6,686 nt of DNA. Origin: an uncultured Bacteroides sp. (GTDB lineage Bacteria > Bacteroidota > Bacteroidia > Bacteroidales > Bacteroidaceae). Under the pieces are notes generated by a model that had not been told where the DNA came from, ran no database searches, and saw nothing but the letters and a program-made list of their open reading frames with translations. Where the stretch lies: the NCBI GenBank assembly GCA_959606905.1, contig CAUHML010000169.1, forward strand, positions 1 to 6,686, written 5' to 3'. This document shows positions 1-6,440 of the stretch, piece by piece (positions within the stretch are counted from its first letter, which is position 1; every line of letters starts with the position of its first letter). Position numbers and translations under genes: made by a program.

Positions 1-1028
1 TGGAAAGAAGCATCCTGATAACGGCAATTACTATATTTCCGTTTCAATTCATCAATGACAGCCTTTCGAAGTACCCCATCTCCCTTGCCGTGAATAAAGA
101 CAATCTTCTGTTCACGCTTATTCTTATAAGTTTCCATCACTTCGCGAAACTTATCCAATTGATAATTCAGTATTTCAGCATTGCCCATCCCTTGAGTATC
201 ATCCAGCAAAGAATCGATATGAAGATCTATTTCAATAATTCCGCTCTTTCCGCCATGAGTAGTATGGTTTGGTTTCACAATAGGTTGTGACTTCGGTTTA
301 TCTACAGATTTCTTCTGCAGCAGAGCCTCTTGAATCTCCTCCGCCGAAACATATACTTGTTTGGCAGGCATATCATCTTTCACAATGTCATAAATCAAAG
401 CCGGTTCTTCAAAGAAATCAGAATCGCTAAAGGTATGAAGTTTATAGAACTTCACGGTATCGATCCGTATCTCCACACTAACAGCCGGTTTGATAGCCGC
501 AGGCTTACCGTCCTTGAAGGCGATCAACTGAACAGCCACCCGCTCCATATCATTCAGTACATCTTTGGTGAACTCTTCCAACAGCAATTTTGTATTAGGC
601 TCCACCAAACCGTGCGAACGGTTCTTCCATGCTTTCCCTTCGGCACTCAAATAAGTGTAATACAAATAATAATTGCTATCATTTACCAGATAAGTTTCAA
701 AAGGAGTAGTCATCATCGCTTTTGCGTCTTCGGGCACATAAGCCAGAAATACATTCAAAGTATCTCCTCCACGCACCTCCGGCTGACGTTGAATAACAGG
801 CATCTCCGGTTTTACCGGTTTAACAGGTTCTTCCGGTTTCGGCGCAGACGAACCGGGTTTACGCCTCATATTATAGTCATCTGTTTCAATCACGACACAC
901 TCGCGTATCGGCATCGGAATATCAAACCCATCTGCATCTTCTACCAACACAAAATCCTTTCCCTGGAATCCAGTTACGATTCCACCGCCTACCTCACTAA
1001 GAAAGCGTACTTTATCTCCTATTTTCAT
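1..1028 (-). CDS. DUF2027 domain protein with C-terminal Smr domain (3' end cut by window edge)
   Basis: I translated this frame by hand from ATG at 1028. It stays open for 342 codons to the window edge, so the C-terminus is missing. Residues 1-48 ([16 protein letters not shown] start) look like a small SH3/KOW-like barrel. A Pro/Lys-rich linker follows (about 68-84), then the DUF2027 body (about 90-225). The C-terminal Smr domain begins near residue 264 with the IDLH motif (267-270) and carries HGKG at 313-316. These match the LDLH and HGxG motifs of the family. Smr domains occur in MutS2 and in nucleases that act on branched DNA or on mRNA at stalled ribosomes. The combination with DUF2027 is characteristic of Bacteroidetes, and its substrate is unknown to me. 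I infer a cytoplasmic nucleic-acid-binding protein or nuclease, since no signal peptide is visible. Probably only one or two dozen residues are missing. The gene is divergent from the HAD gene. Confidence 0.9.
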   Translation of the reverse strand, partial: MKIGDKVRFLSEVGGGIVTGFQGKDFVLVEDADGFDIPMPIRECVVIETDDYNMRRKPGSSAPKPEEPVKPVKPEMPVIQRQPEVRGGDTLNVFLAYVPEDAKAMMTTPFETYLVNDSNYYLYYTYLSAEGKAWKNRSHGLVEPNTKLLLEEFTKDVLNDMERVAVQLIAFKDGKPAAIKPAVSVEIRIDTVKFYKLHTFSDSDFFEEPALIYDIVKDDMPAKQVYVSAEEIQEALLQKKSVDKPKSQPIVKPNHTTHGGKSGIIEIDLHIDSLLDDTQGMGNAEILNYQLDKFREVMETYKNKREQKIVFIHGKGDGVLRKAVIDELKRKYSNCRYQDASF

Positions 1029-1071
1029 TATTGTATATCCAATTAAAATTCAAACTCAAAAAAACGAGTAA

Positions 1072-1079
1072 CAAAGATA
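1072..1079 (-). promoter_or_regulatory. Candidate -7 element for the DUF2027-Smr gene
   Basis: Read on the minus strand this is TATCTTTG, an exact match to the Bacteroidetes -7 consensus TAnnTTTG. It lies about 43 bp before the ATG at 1028, giving a leader of roughly 35-40 nt. I see no good TTTG -33 element at the expected 19-21 bp upstream spacing, so the call rests on the -7 element and its position. Confidence 0.5.
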
Positions 1080-1126
1080 GAGATTTCTATGAAATTAAAT
1101 GGAGATTCGGTTCTAAAAACAAACCG

Positions 1127-1159
1127 TCTGCCTTTATTCCTCTTTTTATTGTAACTTTG
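1127..1159 (+). promoter_or_regulatory. Candidate promoter for the HAD hydrolase gene
   Basis: TAACTTTG at 1152-1159 is an exact TAnnTTTG -7 element. TCTG at 1127-1130, with a 21-bp spacer, is a partial match to the TTTG -33 element. Transcription would start near 1166 and leave a leader of about 45 nt before the ATG at 1213. Together with the minus-strand element at 1072-1079 it makes 1029-1212 a divergent promoter region. Confidence 0.55.
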
Positions 1160-1212
1160 CATACGAAATACCAAACAAATGATCTAAAATTCACCATTAA
1201 CGACGAAAACCG

Positions 1213-1905
1213 ATGAAAGAACTTATTAAAGTCATTGCTTTTGATGCAGACGATACCTTGTGGAGCAATGAACCTTTTTTCCAGGAAATAGAGAAACAAT
1301 ATACAGACCTATTAAAGCCTTATGGCACTTCTGAAGATATTTCAGCCGCTTTATTTCAAACAGAAATGAATAATCTGAAATATCTCGGCTATGGAGCCAA
1401 AGCCTTCACCATTTCTATGGTAGAGACAGCTTTGCATGTGAGTGGACAAAAGATTTCAGGTACAGACATCCAACATATTATTGAATTAGGCAAATCATTA
1501 CTGAAAATGCCTATTGAACTATTGCCGGGAGTAAAAGAAACGCTTAAAGTGTTGAAAGAGAAGGGTAAATACAAATTAGTAGTTGCCACTAAAGGAGATT
1601 TGCTCGATCAGGAAAATAAGCTGGGACGTTCCGGATTAGCCTCTTATTTCGATCACATTGAAGTGATGTCCGATAAAACAGAGAAAGAATATCAACGAAT
1701 GTTGAATATCTTACAGATTGCTCCTTCCGAATTTGTCATGATTGGCAATTCTCTGAAATCGGACATTCAACCTGTTCTATCGCTGGGAGGATATGGCATA
1801 CATATTCCTTTTGAAGTGATGTGGAAACACGAAGTAGTAGACACATTCACACATGACCATCTGAAACAGGTGAAAAGATTTGATGAGTTGCTGCTTTTGT
1901 TTTAA
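1213..1905 (+). CDS. HAD-superfamily hydrolase
   Basis: This 230-residue protein has the four HAD motifs in order. Motif I is FDADDTLW at 10-17, with nucleophile Asp11 and acid/base Asp13. Motif II is VVATKGD, with Thr126. A motif III Lys lies at 155 or 158. Motif IV is GNSLKSDI at 178-185, with Asp184 as a metal ligand. The stretch between motifs I and II (about 18-105) is helical in character and fits a C1-type cap, as in phosphoglycolate-phosphatase-like members. The family forms a phospho-aspartyl intermediate and removes phosphate from small metabolites, but the substrate cannot be read from sequence. There is no signal peptide, so it is likely cytoplasmic. The ATG at 1213 starts directly before the conserved first strand, which supports this start. 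It converges on the LuxR gene and ends at a strong hairpin. It appears monocistronic. Confidence 0.93.
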   Translation: MKELIKVIAFDADDTLWSNEPFFQEIEKQYTDLLKPYGTSEDISAALFQTEMNNLKYLGYGAKAFTISMVETALHVSGQKISGTDIQHIIELGKSLLKMPIELLPGVKETLKVLKEKGKYKLVVATKGDLLDQENKLGRSGLASYFDHIEVMSDKTEKEYQRMLNILQIAPSEFVMIGNSLKSDIQPVLSLGGYGIHIPFEVMWKHEVVDTFTHDHLKQVKRFDELLLLF

Positions 1906-1915
1906 ATAAGTTCTA

Positions 1916-1952
1916 TTCTTTCTTCAGATAAGCTTCAAATCTGAAGAAAGAA
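1916..1952. terminator. Perfect 14-bp hairpin between convergent genes, likely bidirectional terminator
   Basis: The arms TTCTTTCTTCAGAT (1916-1929) and ATCTGAAGAAAGAA (1939-1952) pair without mismatch around a 9-nt loop. It sits 11 bp after the HAD stop and 27 bp beyond the LuxR stop, where a shared terminator is expected. Neither side has a clear U-tract, so the terminator call rests on position and stem quality. Confidence 0.6.
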
Positions 1953-1979
1953 ATCAGTAAACAATGCCATCTTATTGGA

Positions 1980-2759
1980 TTACAAATCCAACAGTTTCAT
2001 CAATTCAGCAGCCCGACACGCTTCTATCGAATTACCGACAGAGAGTTTCTCCAAAATATTCTGCCGGTGTCGATTGACTGTATTCACACTAATATAAAGG
2101 GCAGCTGCTATTTCTTTACTAGATAGTCCTTTACGTATACAGCGAAGTATTTCCTTTTCGCGTTCGGATAGGATATTACGATGTTCTTCCGAAAGAAAGA
2201 GCGTTTCGACCTCTCCACGTTCCATATGGGTAATAGTGGGATATATCCCCTGCTCCGTTCGTTGATCTGCAGACAAGGTATAAAGACAAAAAATCAACCA
2301 TACACTTCCGGAAGGAGTATTTTCCATAATCTGCACTAAATTATCAATATACTGATAGACTCCTTTCTCATTCATCATACGTATTCTGCATCTTCCCCGG
2401 TACTTCAACCGTTCTTCAGAAGACATCGAAAAGGTCTTCTGAAAAAACTGATACTCCAATAACCGCTTTTCTACCAAGTCTTCAGGATGAATACGCCGAT
2501 AAATACAATCTTCATCCATAGAATCAATCACACTCAAAGCAGCTTCTTCGGGAGTTAAGCCTAGAAAATGCGCCCAAGGATGAACGGCAATGTAACTTTT
2601 CCTATTCGAAAGATCTGAAATAACAGCACATCCACCATTAATCTCCGTCAATGAATGAATAAAGCGTTGATGTTGCTCTACAACTCCATTGTCCAATATT
2701 TCATCGGCTATCAGTTGTGTCGCATAAACTTCATCTATTTCCTTTTGTAATACGTCCAT
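1980..2759 (-). CDS. PAS-LuxR family transcriptional regulator
   Basis: This 259-residue protein has a C-terminal LuxR/GerE helix-turn-helix at about 196-254. It begins LSEREKEILRCIRKGLSSKE and continues with IAAALYISVNTVNRHRQNI, a near-textbook match. The N-terminal part (about 41-163) resembles a PAS_3-type sensor: it has the RIHPEDL signature at 89-95 followed by strands ending near WLIFCLY. There is no receiver domain with a phosphorylatable Asp and no membrane segment, so I infer a cytoplasmic one-component regulator whose PAS domain senses a small ligand or state. It starts at ATG 2759 (MDVLQKEID). It is divergent from the exported DUF1349 gene across 87 bp, which makes that gene the first candidate target, possibly along with itself. 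The ligand is unknown. Confidence 0.9.
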   Translation of the reverse strand: MDVLQKEIDEVYATQLIADEILDNGVVEQHQRFIHSLTEINGGCAVISDLSNRKSYIAVHPWAHFLGLTPEEAALSVIDSMDEDCIYRRIHPEDLVEKRLLEYQFFQKTFSMSSEERLKYRGRCRIRMMNEKGVYQYIDNLVQIMENTPSGSVWLIFCLYTLSADQRTEQGIYPTITHMERGEVETLFLSEEHRNILSEREKEILRCIRKGLSSKEIAAALYISVNTVNRHRQNILEKLSVGNSIEACRAAELMKLLDL

Positions 2760-2783
2760 CTTATAAAATGGTTATTATTCAGT

Positions 2784-2815
2784 ATTGTTGCACACGGAGG
2801 TATGACCTATCTTTG
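2784..2815 (+). promoter_or_regulatory. Promoter for the exported DUF1349 gene
   Basis: ATTG at 2784-2787 (-33-like, consensus TTTG) is followed by a 20-bp spacer and TATCTTTG at 2808-2815, an exact TAnnTTTG -7 element. Spacing and sequence match the Bacteroides primary-sigma promoter. Transcription would start near 2821, about 25 nt before the coding start. Confidence 0.7.
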
Positions 2816-2828
2816 CACCACAAAGATA
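2808..2828. promoter_or_regulatory. Inverted repeat of two TATCTTTG elements in the divergent region
   Basis: TATCTTTG (2808-2815), five bases CACCA, then CAAAGATA (2821-2828) form a perfect 8+5+8 dyad. The right half, read on the minus strand, is itself an exact TAnnTTTG element that could drive the LuxR gene with a leader of about 55 nt. No -33 match lies 19-21 bp upstream of it. The site is either two overlapping face-to-face promoters or an operator over the DUF1349 start point, or both. Confidence 0.45.
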
Positions 2829-2846
2829 AAGATAATCAAATAAGAA

Positions 2847-3518
2847 ATGATCATGAAACATTTAAAAATCAAAATGATGTCAATAGCCTTTATGGCAGTA
2901 ACAACTTCTTCTATGGCACAAAGTTTGAATAAAATGAATTGGCTGAACGAGCCTCAACAATGGGAAATAAAAGATGGCAAAACCTTAGTGATGGATGTTC
3001 CTGCAAAAACAGACTTTTGGAGGATTTCCCATTATGGGTTCACAGTGGACGACGGACCTTTCTATTATGCGACTTATGGTGGAGAATTTAAAGCCAAAGT
3101 AAAAATAACCGGCAACTATGTCACCACCTTTGACCAAATGGGATTAATGCTGCGCATCGACCATGAAAACTGGATAAAAGCAGGTGTGGAATACGTTGAT
3201 GGCAAACAGAATGTAAGTGCCGTAGTTACGCATCGGACTAGTGACTGGAGTGTAGTACAATTGCCGGATGCTCCCCGCTCTATATGGATAAAAGCAGTCC
3301 GTCGCCTGGATGCAGTAGAAATATTTTTCTCACGTGATGATAAAGAATATATTATGATGCGCACTTGTTGGTTGCAAGATAATTGTCCTGTCATGGTAGG
3401 ATTAATGGGAGCTTGTCCGGACGGGAAAGGGTTCACCGCTACATTCGAAGAATTTAAAGTGACTCCATTAGCCGATCAACGAAGACTGGAATGGGCAAAA
3501 AGGCAAATAAACAAATAA
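2847..3518 (+). CDS. DUF1349 domain protein with predicted signal peptide
   Basis: The 223-residue product has a basic N-terminus, a short hydrophobic stretch (MSIAFMAVTTSSMAQ, about 11-25) and a plausible signal-peptidase site after SMA (residue 24). The rest, about 30-207, fits DUF1349, a concanavalin-like beta-sandwich family of about 180-200 residues related to yeast REE1. The clearest stretch is DQMGLMLRIDHENWIKAGVE (96-115), followed by the DWSVV and MVGLMG regions. The molecular function is not established to my knowledge, and a carbohydrate-binding-like fold does not prove sugar binding. Three cysteines (174, 180, 190) near the C-terminus could form a disulfide after export. ATG at 2847 and at 2853 are both possible; the second gives a more usual MKHLKIK signal start. 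Promoter and divergent PAS-LuxR neighbour suggest regulated expression of a periplasmic protein. Confidence 0.85.
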   Translation: MIMKHLKIKMMSIAFMAVTTSSMAQSLNKMNWLNEPQQWEIKDGKTLVMDVPAKTDFWRISHYGFTVDDGPFYYATYGGEFKAKVKITGNYVTTFDQMGLMLRIDHENWIKAGVEYVDGKQNVSAVVTHRTSDWSVVQLPDAPRSIWIKAVRRLDAVEIFFSRDDKEYIMMRTCWLQDNCPVMVGLMGACPDGKGFTATFEEFKVTPLADQRRLEWAKRQINK

Positions 3519-3528
3519 AAATCAGTCC

Positions 3529-3634
3529 TGATGCTATTTATTTAAATAGAGAGAAAGCTCTTTATACTATAAATATGGTAGTATATCTTACTTTAAATGT
3601 TCTATTTTTAATATGATGAGTATAAATAGCATCA
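3529..3634. repeat. 13-bp perfect inverted repeat around an 80-bp interior
   Basis: TGATGCTATTTAT (3529-3541) and ATAAATAGCATCA (3622-3634) are exact reverse complements. TTAAATAGA (3542-3550) can continue the helix with TCTATTTTTAA (3601-3611), with bulges. The left arm can instead fold on itself, because CTATTTA-TT-TAAATAG (3534-3549) is a palindrome. It begins 10 bp after the DUF1349 stop, so it may be a 3' end structure of that transcript. Confidence 0.5.
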
Positions 3635-3642
3635 CACGGATT

Positions 3643-3706
3643 TCCTCTTCCAGCAGTTCTGTTGTATAAAATAATGCAAGAATATACAGTTCCCGAGGAG
3701 TTTTTT
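3643..3706 (+). terminator. Weak hairpin followed by a T6 run
   Basis: TCCTC (3643-3647) can pair with GAGGA (3695-3699), with a smaller inner pairing of CTGT and ACAG. TTTTTT follows at 3701-3706. This resembles an intrinsic terminator for plus-strand transcripts, perhaps of the DUF1349 gene or an unannotated small RNA. The stem is short and the loop long, so it is weakly supported. Confidence 0.25.
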
Positions 3707-3749
3707 ACATAAAAACAGTCAAAAGATACACTATAATAAACTTATTGAC

Positions 3750-3835
3750 AATCGTTTCTTTAAAAGGAATAACCAGTTCCTTTTAAAGGAACGATTCATT
3801 GATCGGTGAGAAACACTTTATTCCTTTAAAAGGAG
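3750..3835. repeat. Three related TTCCTTTWAAAGGAA palindromes, two forming a 20-bp hairpin
   Basis: The copies are TTTCTTTAAAAGGAA (3755-3769), GTTCCTTTTAAAGGAAC (3776-3792, perfect 8+1+8 palindrome) and TTCCTTTAAAAGGAG (3821-3835). The first two extend to a 20-bp inverted repeat, 3750-3769 against 3777-3796, with one T-G pair and a 7-nt loop. The middle copy can alternatively pair with the third over 15 bp with one mismatch, so two exclusive hairpins are possible. No coding sequence overlaps it. It could be an operator cluster, an RNA element or a mobile-element trace. Confidence 0.6.
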
Positions 3836-4079
3836 CATATAAAACTTTATTTTAAGTGCTATCCCAGAGCTAACCTACACCTGAAACAGCCAACACTCCA
3901 CATATCAATTTGAGACAAAATAAAGGCAAGTTCTATACATCTATTCTATAAAAGACACAGACTAAAACAAATTATTCCAAAACACAATCGATTTATTTCT
4001 TTTCTAAATTCGAAAACAGCAAATCCTTCTCATTTTCAACTCATGCCTAAATATATCCTGCATATATGGAATTATACAA

Positions 4080-4111
4080 CGATAAAATATACGTTTTTTC
4101 ATATATTATCG
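4080..4111 (-). terminator. Imperfect AT-rich hairpin overlapping the stop of the AlkZ-like gene
   Basis: CGATAAAATAT (4080-4090) and ATATATTATCG (4101-4111) pair over 11 bp with one mismatch around a 10-nt loop. The inner arm overlaps the stop codon at 4106-4108. There is no U-tract after the stem on the minus strand and GC content is low, so termination is uncertain. Confidence 0.3.
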
Positions 4112-5161
4112 CCAAAACCGTATATACTTATCTTTCTCACGATCCAACGCACCTTCATCAACACAATCATCCAACCGGAACCATGAATGTTCTATCAATG
4201 AGCCTCTCTTTTTAACAGACTTATCCCAGTTTCCTATCACTTGTCCTTCATGAAGAACAATCGGATAAAACAGACCATTATTGGTAAATGCTTTCGAGTA
4301 ATGCTCTTTAGGCAAAACGTCTGTCCGGTCTTTATAACCAAGCAAATATTCATCATAAGAAGGAAGAAGATGCAAACTGCCGGTAACTTTTCCACGAGTC
4401 CGGCAATCTTCATGAATATACCATGTCTGTCCATTCCATTCTTCTGCCGTTAATTCCGAATCAATCAAATAAATAGCTTGACGTGCATCTGTAATAGGCA
4501 GCCCCGACCACCAGACAAAATCTTGCAAAACAGCAGGAGCATGACTACGAAAATAGCTTCTAGCCAAACGAGCCAAAGATTCATCTTTGGTCAATTCCGG
4601 CACCGGCGGAACACGCTCTTCCAAAAGCGCATACGTACATTTACTTCCTTTATCTTCCCCACTACATACAATCCCCACCTGCTCCGCACGAGCCATAAAG
4701 CGGGTCATACGATGATTATCCGCTACAATCCCCGAACGGTTAAAATGCTCGGCAATCTCCTGCCTCGTCAGGCTTTTTTTCCCACAAAGAATTTTCTCCA
4801 ACAGATTATGACTTTTCGTATAGAGTTCTTCAGAAATCTCCAAGTCATGCCCTTTCGCATAAGACTCATTAGCAGATATAATACGCCCGGCGGAAAGTTT
4901 CAACATCCACCGGATATCTTCTGCTGCTACGAGATGCCATGTCGGACGCATTACATGAGTCCGCAGGATTTCACCATCACGGAGCGCTTTTTCCACAGTT
5001 TGAATCGTTGCTGACTTCAAACGCATTCCTACTGCCCATTTCACCATGGAATAATTCTGTGCCTGCATAGCTCCCATCCAGGACACAAGTTCCTTGGGTT
5101 GAAAGAAAAGAGGACTTAATAACTGTTGGTTGAGTAAACGTATATTCGGTATTTTCATCAT
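4106..5161 (-). CDS. AlkZ-like winged-helix protein (HTH_42 family), putative DNA glycosylase
   Basis: The 351-residue product fits the HTH_42 (AlkZ/YcaQ) family in length and motifs. WMGAMQAQN (28-36) contains QAQ, Gln33 and Gln35. THVMRPTWHLV (68-78) and LLPSYDEYLLGYKDR (265-279) are family signatures, and IVLHEGQVIGNWD closes the C-terminal region. Characterised relatives are Streptomyces AlkZ, which unhooks azinomycin crosslinks using a QxQ motif, and E. coli YcaQ/AlkX, which has QxD. By analogy this protein is predicted to excise bulky or crosslinked purine adducts from DNA in the cytoplasm; the substrate is inferred. Start codons at 5161 and 5158 are adjacent; the second gives MKIPNIRLL. 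No TAnnTTTG element is visible in the 35-bp gap before it, so it is probably co-transcribed with the upstream ATPase. By hand count, 4921-4980 is about 53% GC, richer than much of the ATPase gene. Confidence 0.88.
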   Translation of the reverse strand: MMKIPNIRLLNQQLLSPLFFQPKELVSWMGAMQAQNYSMVKWAVGMRLKSATIQTVEKALRDGEILRTHVMRPTWHLVAAEDIRWMLKLSAGRIISANESYAKGHDLEISEELYTKSHNLLEKILCGKKSLTRQEIAEHFNRSGIVADNHRMTRFMARAEQVGIVCSGEDKGSKCTYALLEERVPPVPELTKDESLARLARSYFRSHAPAVLQDFVWWSGLPITDARQAIYLIDSELTAEEWNGQTWYIHEDCRTRGKVTGSLHLLPSYDEYLLGYKDRTDVLPKEHYSKAFTNNGLFYPIVLHEGQVIGNWDKSVKKRGSLIEHSWFRLDDCVDEGALDREKDKYIRFWR

Positions 5162-5196
5162 ACTTATTTATAAAAGAAAAAACAGTTGTTCTTTGA

Positions 5197-6432
5197 TTAA
5201 ATGACACGAGTAATGGAATGTAACAAAACAGAAGACAAGAAGTCTCTAATATAAATATGTTCTATCCCTTCATAAGTATTTTCAAACATTTTTTCTCCGG
5301 ACACTACCACTTTCGGATAATTATCTTTAATCTTCAATAAATTCCCGAATTCTCTTTCAATAGTTTCCTGTTTAGAAAGTTCAAGAGAGACTTGCACATA
5401 GAGAATCTCTCCATTCCGTTTACAGACAAAATCTATTTCTTCCGTACCCAATGTCCCGATTTTTACATCATATCCACTATATACCAAATGATTATAAACC
5501 AAGTTCTCCAAACGCATCGCTCTGTCCTGTGGCTTGTACCCCGTAATCACATTACGAATCCCCATATTCTCAAAATAATACTTCTCCCCCCTTTCGAATA
5601 ATTTCTTTCCGGCAATATCATACCTTCCTACCCTGTGTACAATAAAAGCATCCGATAATGCCATCGCATACTCACTCACAACATAAGGAGAAATATCCAC
5701 TTTCTGACTTTTCAGAAAATCACTAATACTCTTGCTGGAAAATAAGTTGCCAATGTTACCTGCCAAGAACGAAACTAGTTGTTCCAAAAAGACCGTATTC
5801 CTTATATTCTTTCTCTGAATCACATCTTTTAATATAATGGTAGAGTAAATGCTCCTCAAATACTCCATAACAACAGGTTCTTCCATCGGCAAATGTATCA
5901 GATAAGGCAATCCTCCATAATGAATGTATTTCTCCAATGACGCATCCGTATTCTCCAGTTCATGGAAATCCAGAAATTCAATATACGACAAACTATAAAC
6001 CACAAATTCAACATACCGACCTCCCAATTCATTCGCTAAATCACTGGAAAATATCTCTGAATTACTGCCTGTCACATATATATCATTATTATCATCCAAT
6101 GCCAACGAACGGATAGCCAACCTGAAATCTTGTATTTCCTGTATTTCATCGACAAAAATATAGTTCATTCTATCATCTACCGATTTTGAAAGAATATAAT
6201 CATTCAGTTCTTTATAAGTCTTTATATCTATGAAATTGACATCTTCCTTATTTATATAGATAATATTCGCATCACTCTCTTCTTTCCGTATCAACTCCAT
6301 GAGTTGATACAAAATAAAGCTTTTACCGACACGACGATGACCGACCATCACTTTTACCAATGTTTTCCTCATGAAAGGTCTTATGCGGTCAACATAAGTG
6401 TTTCTTTGTTTAATTATGCGAGGTATTTTCAT
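5197..6432 (-). CDS. AAA_14/DUF4143 family ATP-binding protein
   Basis: The product is 411 residues from ATG at 6432. An upstream in-frame TTG at 6459 would add nine residues but lies inside a direct repeat, so I prefer the ATG. Numbered from the TTG: Walker A GHRRVGKS is at 40-47, Walker B YIFVDEIQ at 100-107 and the sensor-like TGSN at 130-133. GGRYVEF and the YSLSYIEFLDF stretch (155-165) are typical of AAA_14. The C-terminal DUF4143 part includes LENLVYNHLVYSGYDV (317-332) and EEIDFVCKRNGEILYVQV (340-357), a PD-(D/E)XK-like strand pair with Gln356 where nucleases usually have Lys. The family is widespread, often accessory, and its role is poorly known. Parts are very AT-rich (6181-6240 is about 23% GC by hand count), which suggests acquisition. 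Regularly spaced repeats overlie the promoter, and an AlkZ-like gene follows after 35 bp. Confidence 0.88.
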   Translation of the reverse strand: MKIPRIIKQRNTYVDRIRPFMRKTLVKVMVGHRRVGKSFILYQLMELIRKEESDANIIYINKEDVNFIDIKTYKELNDYILSKSVDDRMNYIFVDEIQEIQDFRLAIRSLALDDNNDIYVTGSNSEIFSSDLANELGGRYVEFVVYSLSYIEFLDFHELENTDASLEKYIHYGGLPYLIHLPMEEPVVMEYLRSIYSTIILKDVIQRKNIRNTVFLEQLVSFLAGNIGNLFSSKSISDFLKSQKVDISPYVVSEYAMALSDAFIVHRVGRYDIAGKKLFERGEKYYFENMGIRNVITGYKPQDRAMRLENLVYNHLVYSGYDVKIGTLGTEEIDFVCKRNGEILYVQVSLELSKQETIEREFGNLLKIKDNYPKVVVSGEKMFENTYEGIEHIYIRDFLSSVLLHSITRVI

Positions 6433-6440
6433 TCTACTTC

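Larger units (their letters stand above)
3519..4105. other. 587-bp AT-rich intergenic region without a credible gene
   Basis: I see no tRNA or rRNA and no start-to-stop frame of convincing length on either strand. It contains a 13-bp inverted repeat (3529-3634), a hairpin-like segment ending in six T's (3643-3706), three related palindromes (3750-3835), a somewhat more GC-rich stretch around 3853-3900 with no recognisable content, and a short imperfect hairpin at the end of the AlkZ-like gene (4080-4111). It lies between two convergent genes, so it may hold 3' untranslated sequence, a small RNA, or the remains of an insertion. Confidence 0.6.

Noticed and set aside
330..1046. Long plus-strand frame of 238 codons
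   Set aside because: It is antisense to the DUF2027-Smr gene, whose own frame gives recognisable domains and motifs. Its translation resembles no family.
1031..1216. 61-codon plus-strand frame in the divergent intergenic region
   Set aside because: It starts at TTG, runs through both predicted promoters and ends over the HAD start codon. Its Lys/Asn-rich content fits noncoding AT-rich DNA.
1087..1299. Minus-strand 70-codon frame overlapping the HAD start
   Set aside because: It overlaps the conserved HAD motif I coding region and the promoter, and shows no domain features.
3749..3769. Relation between ACAATCGTTTCTTTAAAA here and the ACAATCGTATTTRAA repeats before the ATPase
   Set aside because: The similarity needs a 2-nt gap and lies in AT-rich sequence; the palindrome cluster explains this copy better.
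4478..5014. Plus-strand frame of 178 codons
   Set aside because: It is antisense to the AlkZ-like gene, which has clear family motifs in the same interval.
6401..6420. Possible fourth repeat copy one period into the ATPase coding region
   Set aside because: Only about 8 of 20 positions match, near the background for AT-rich DNA.
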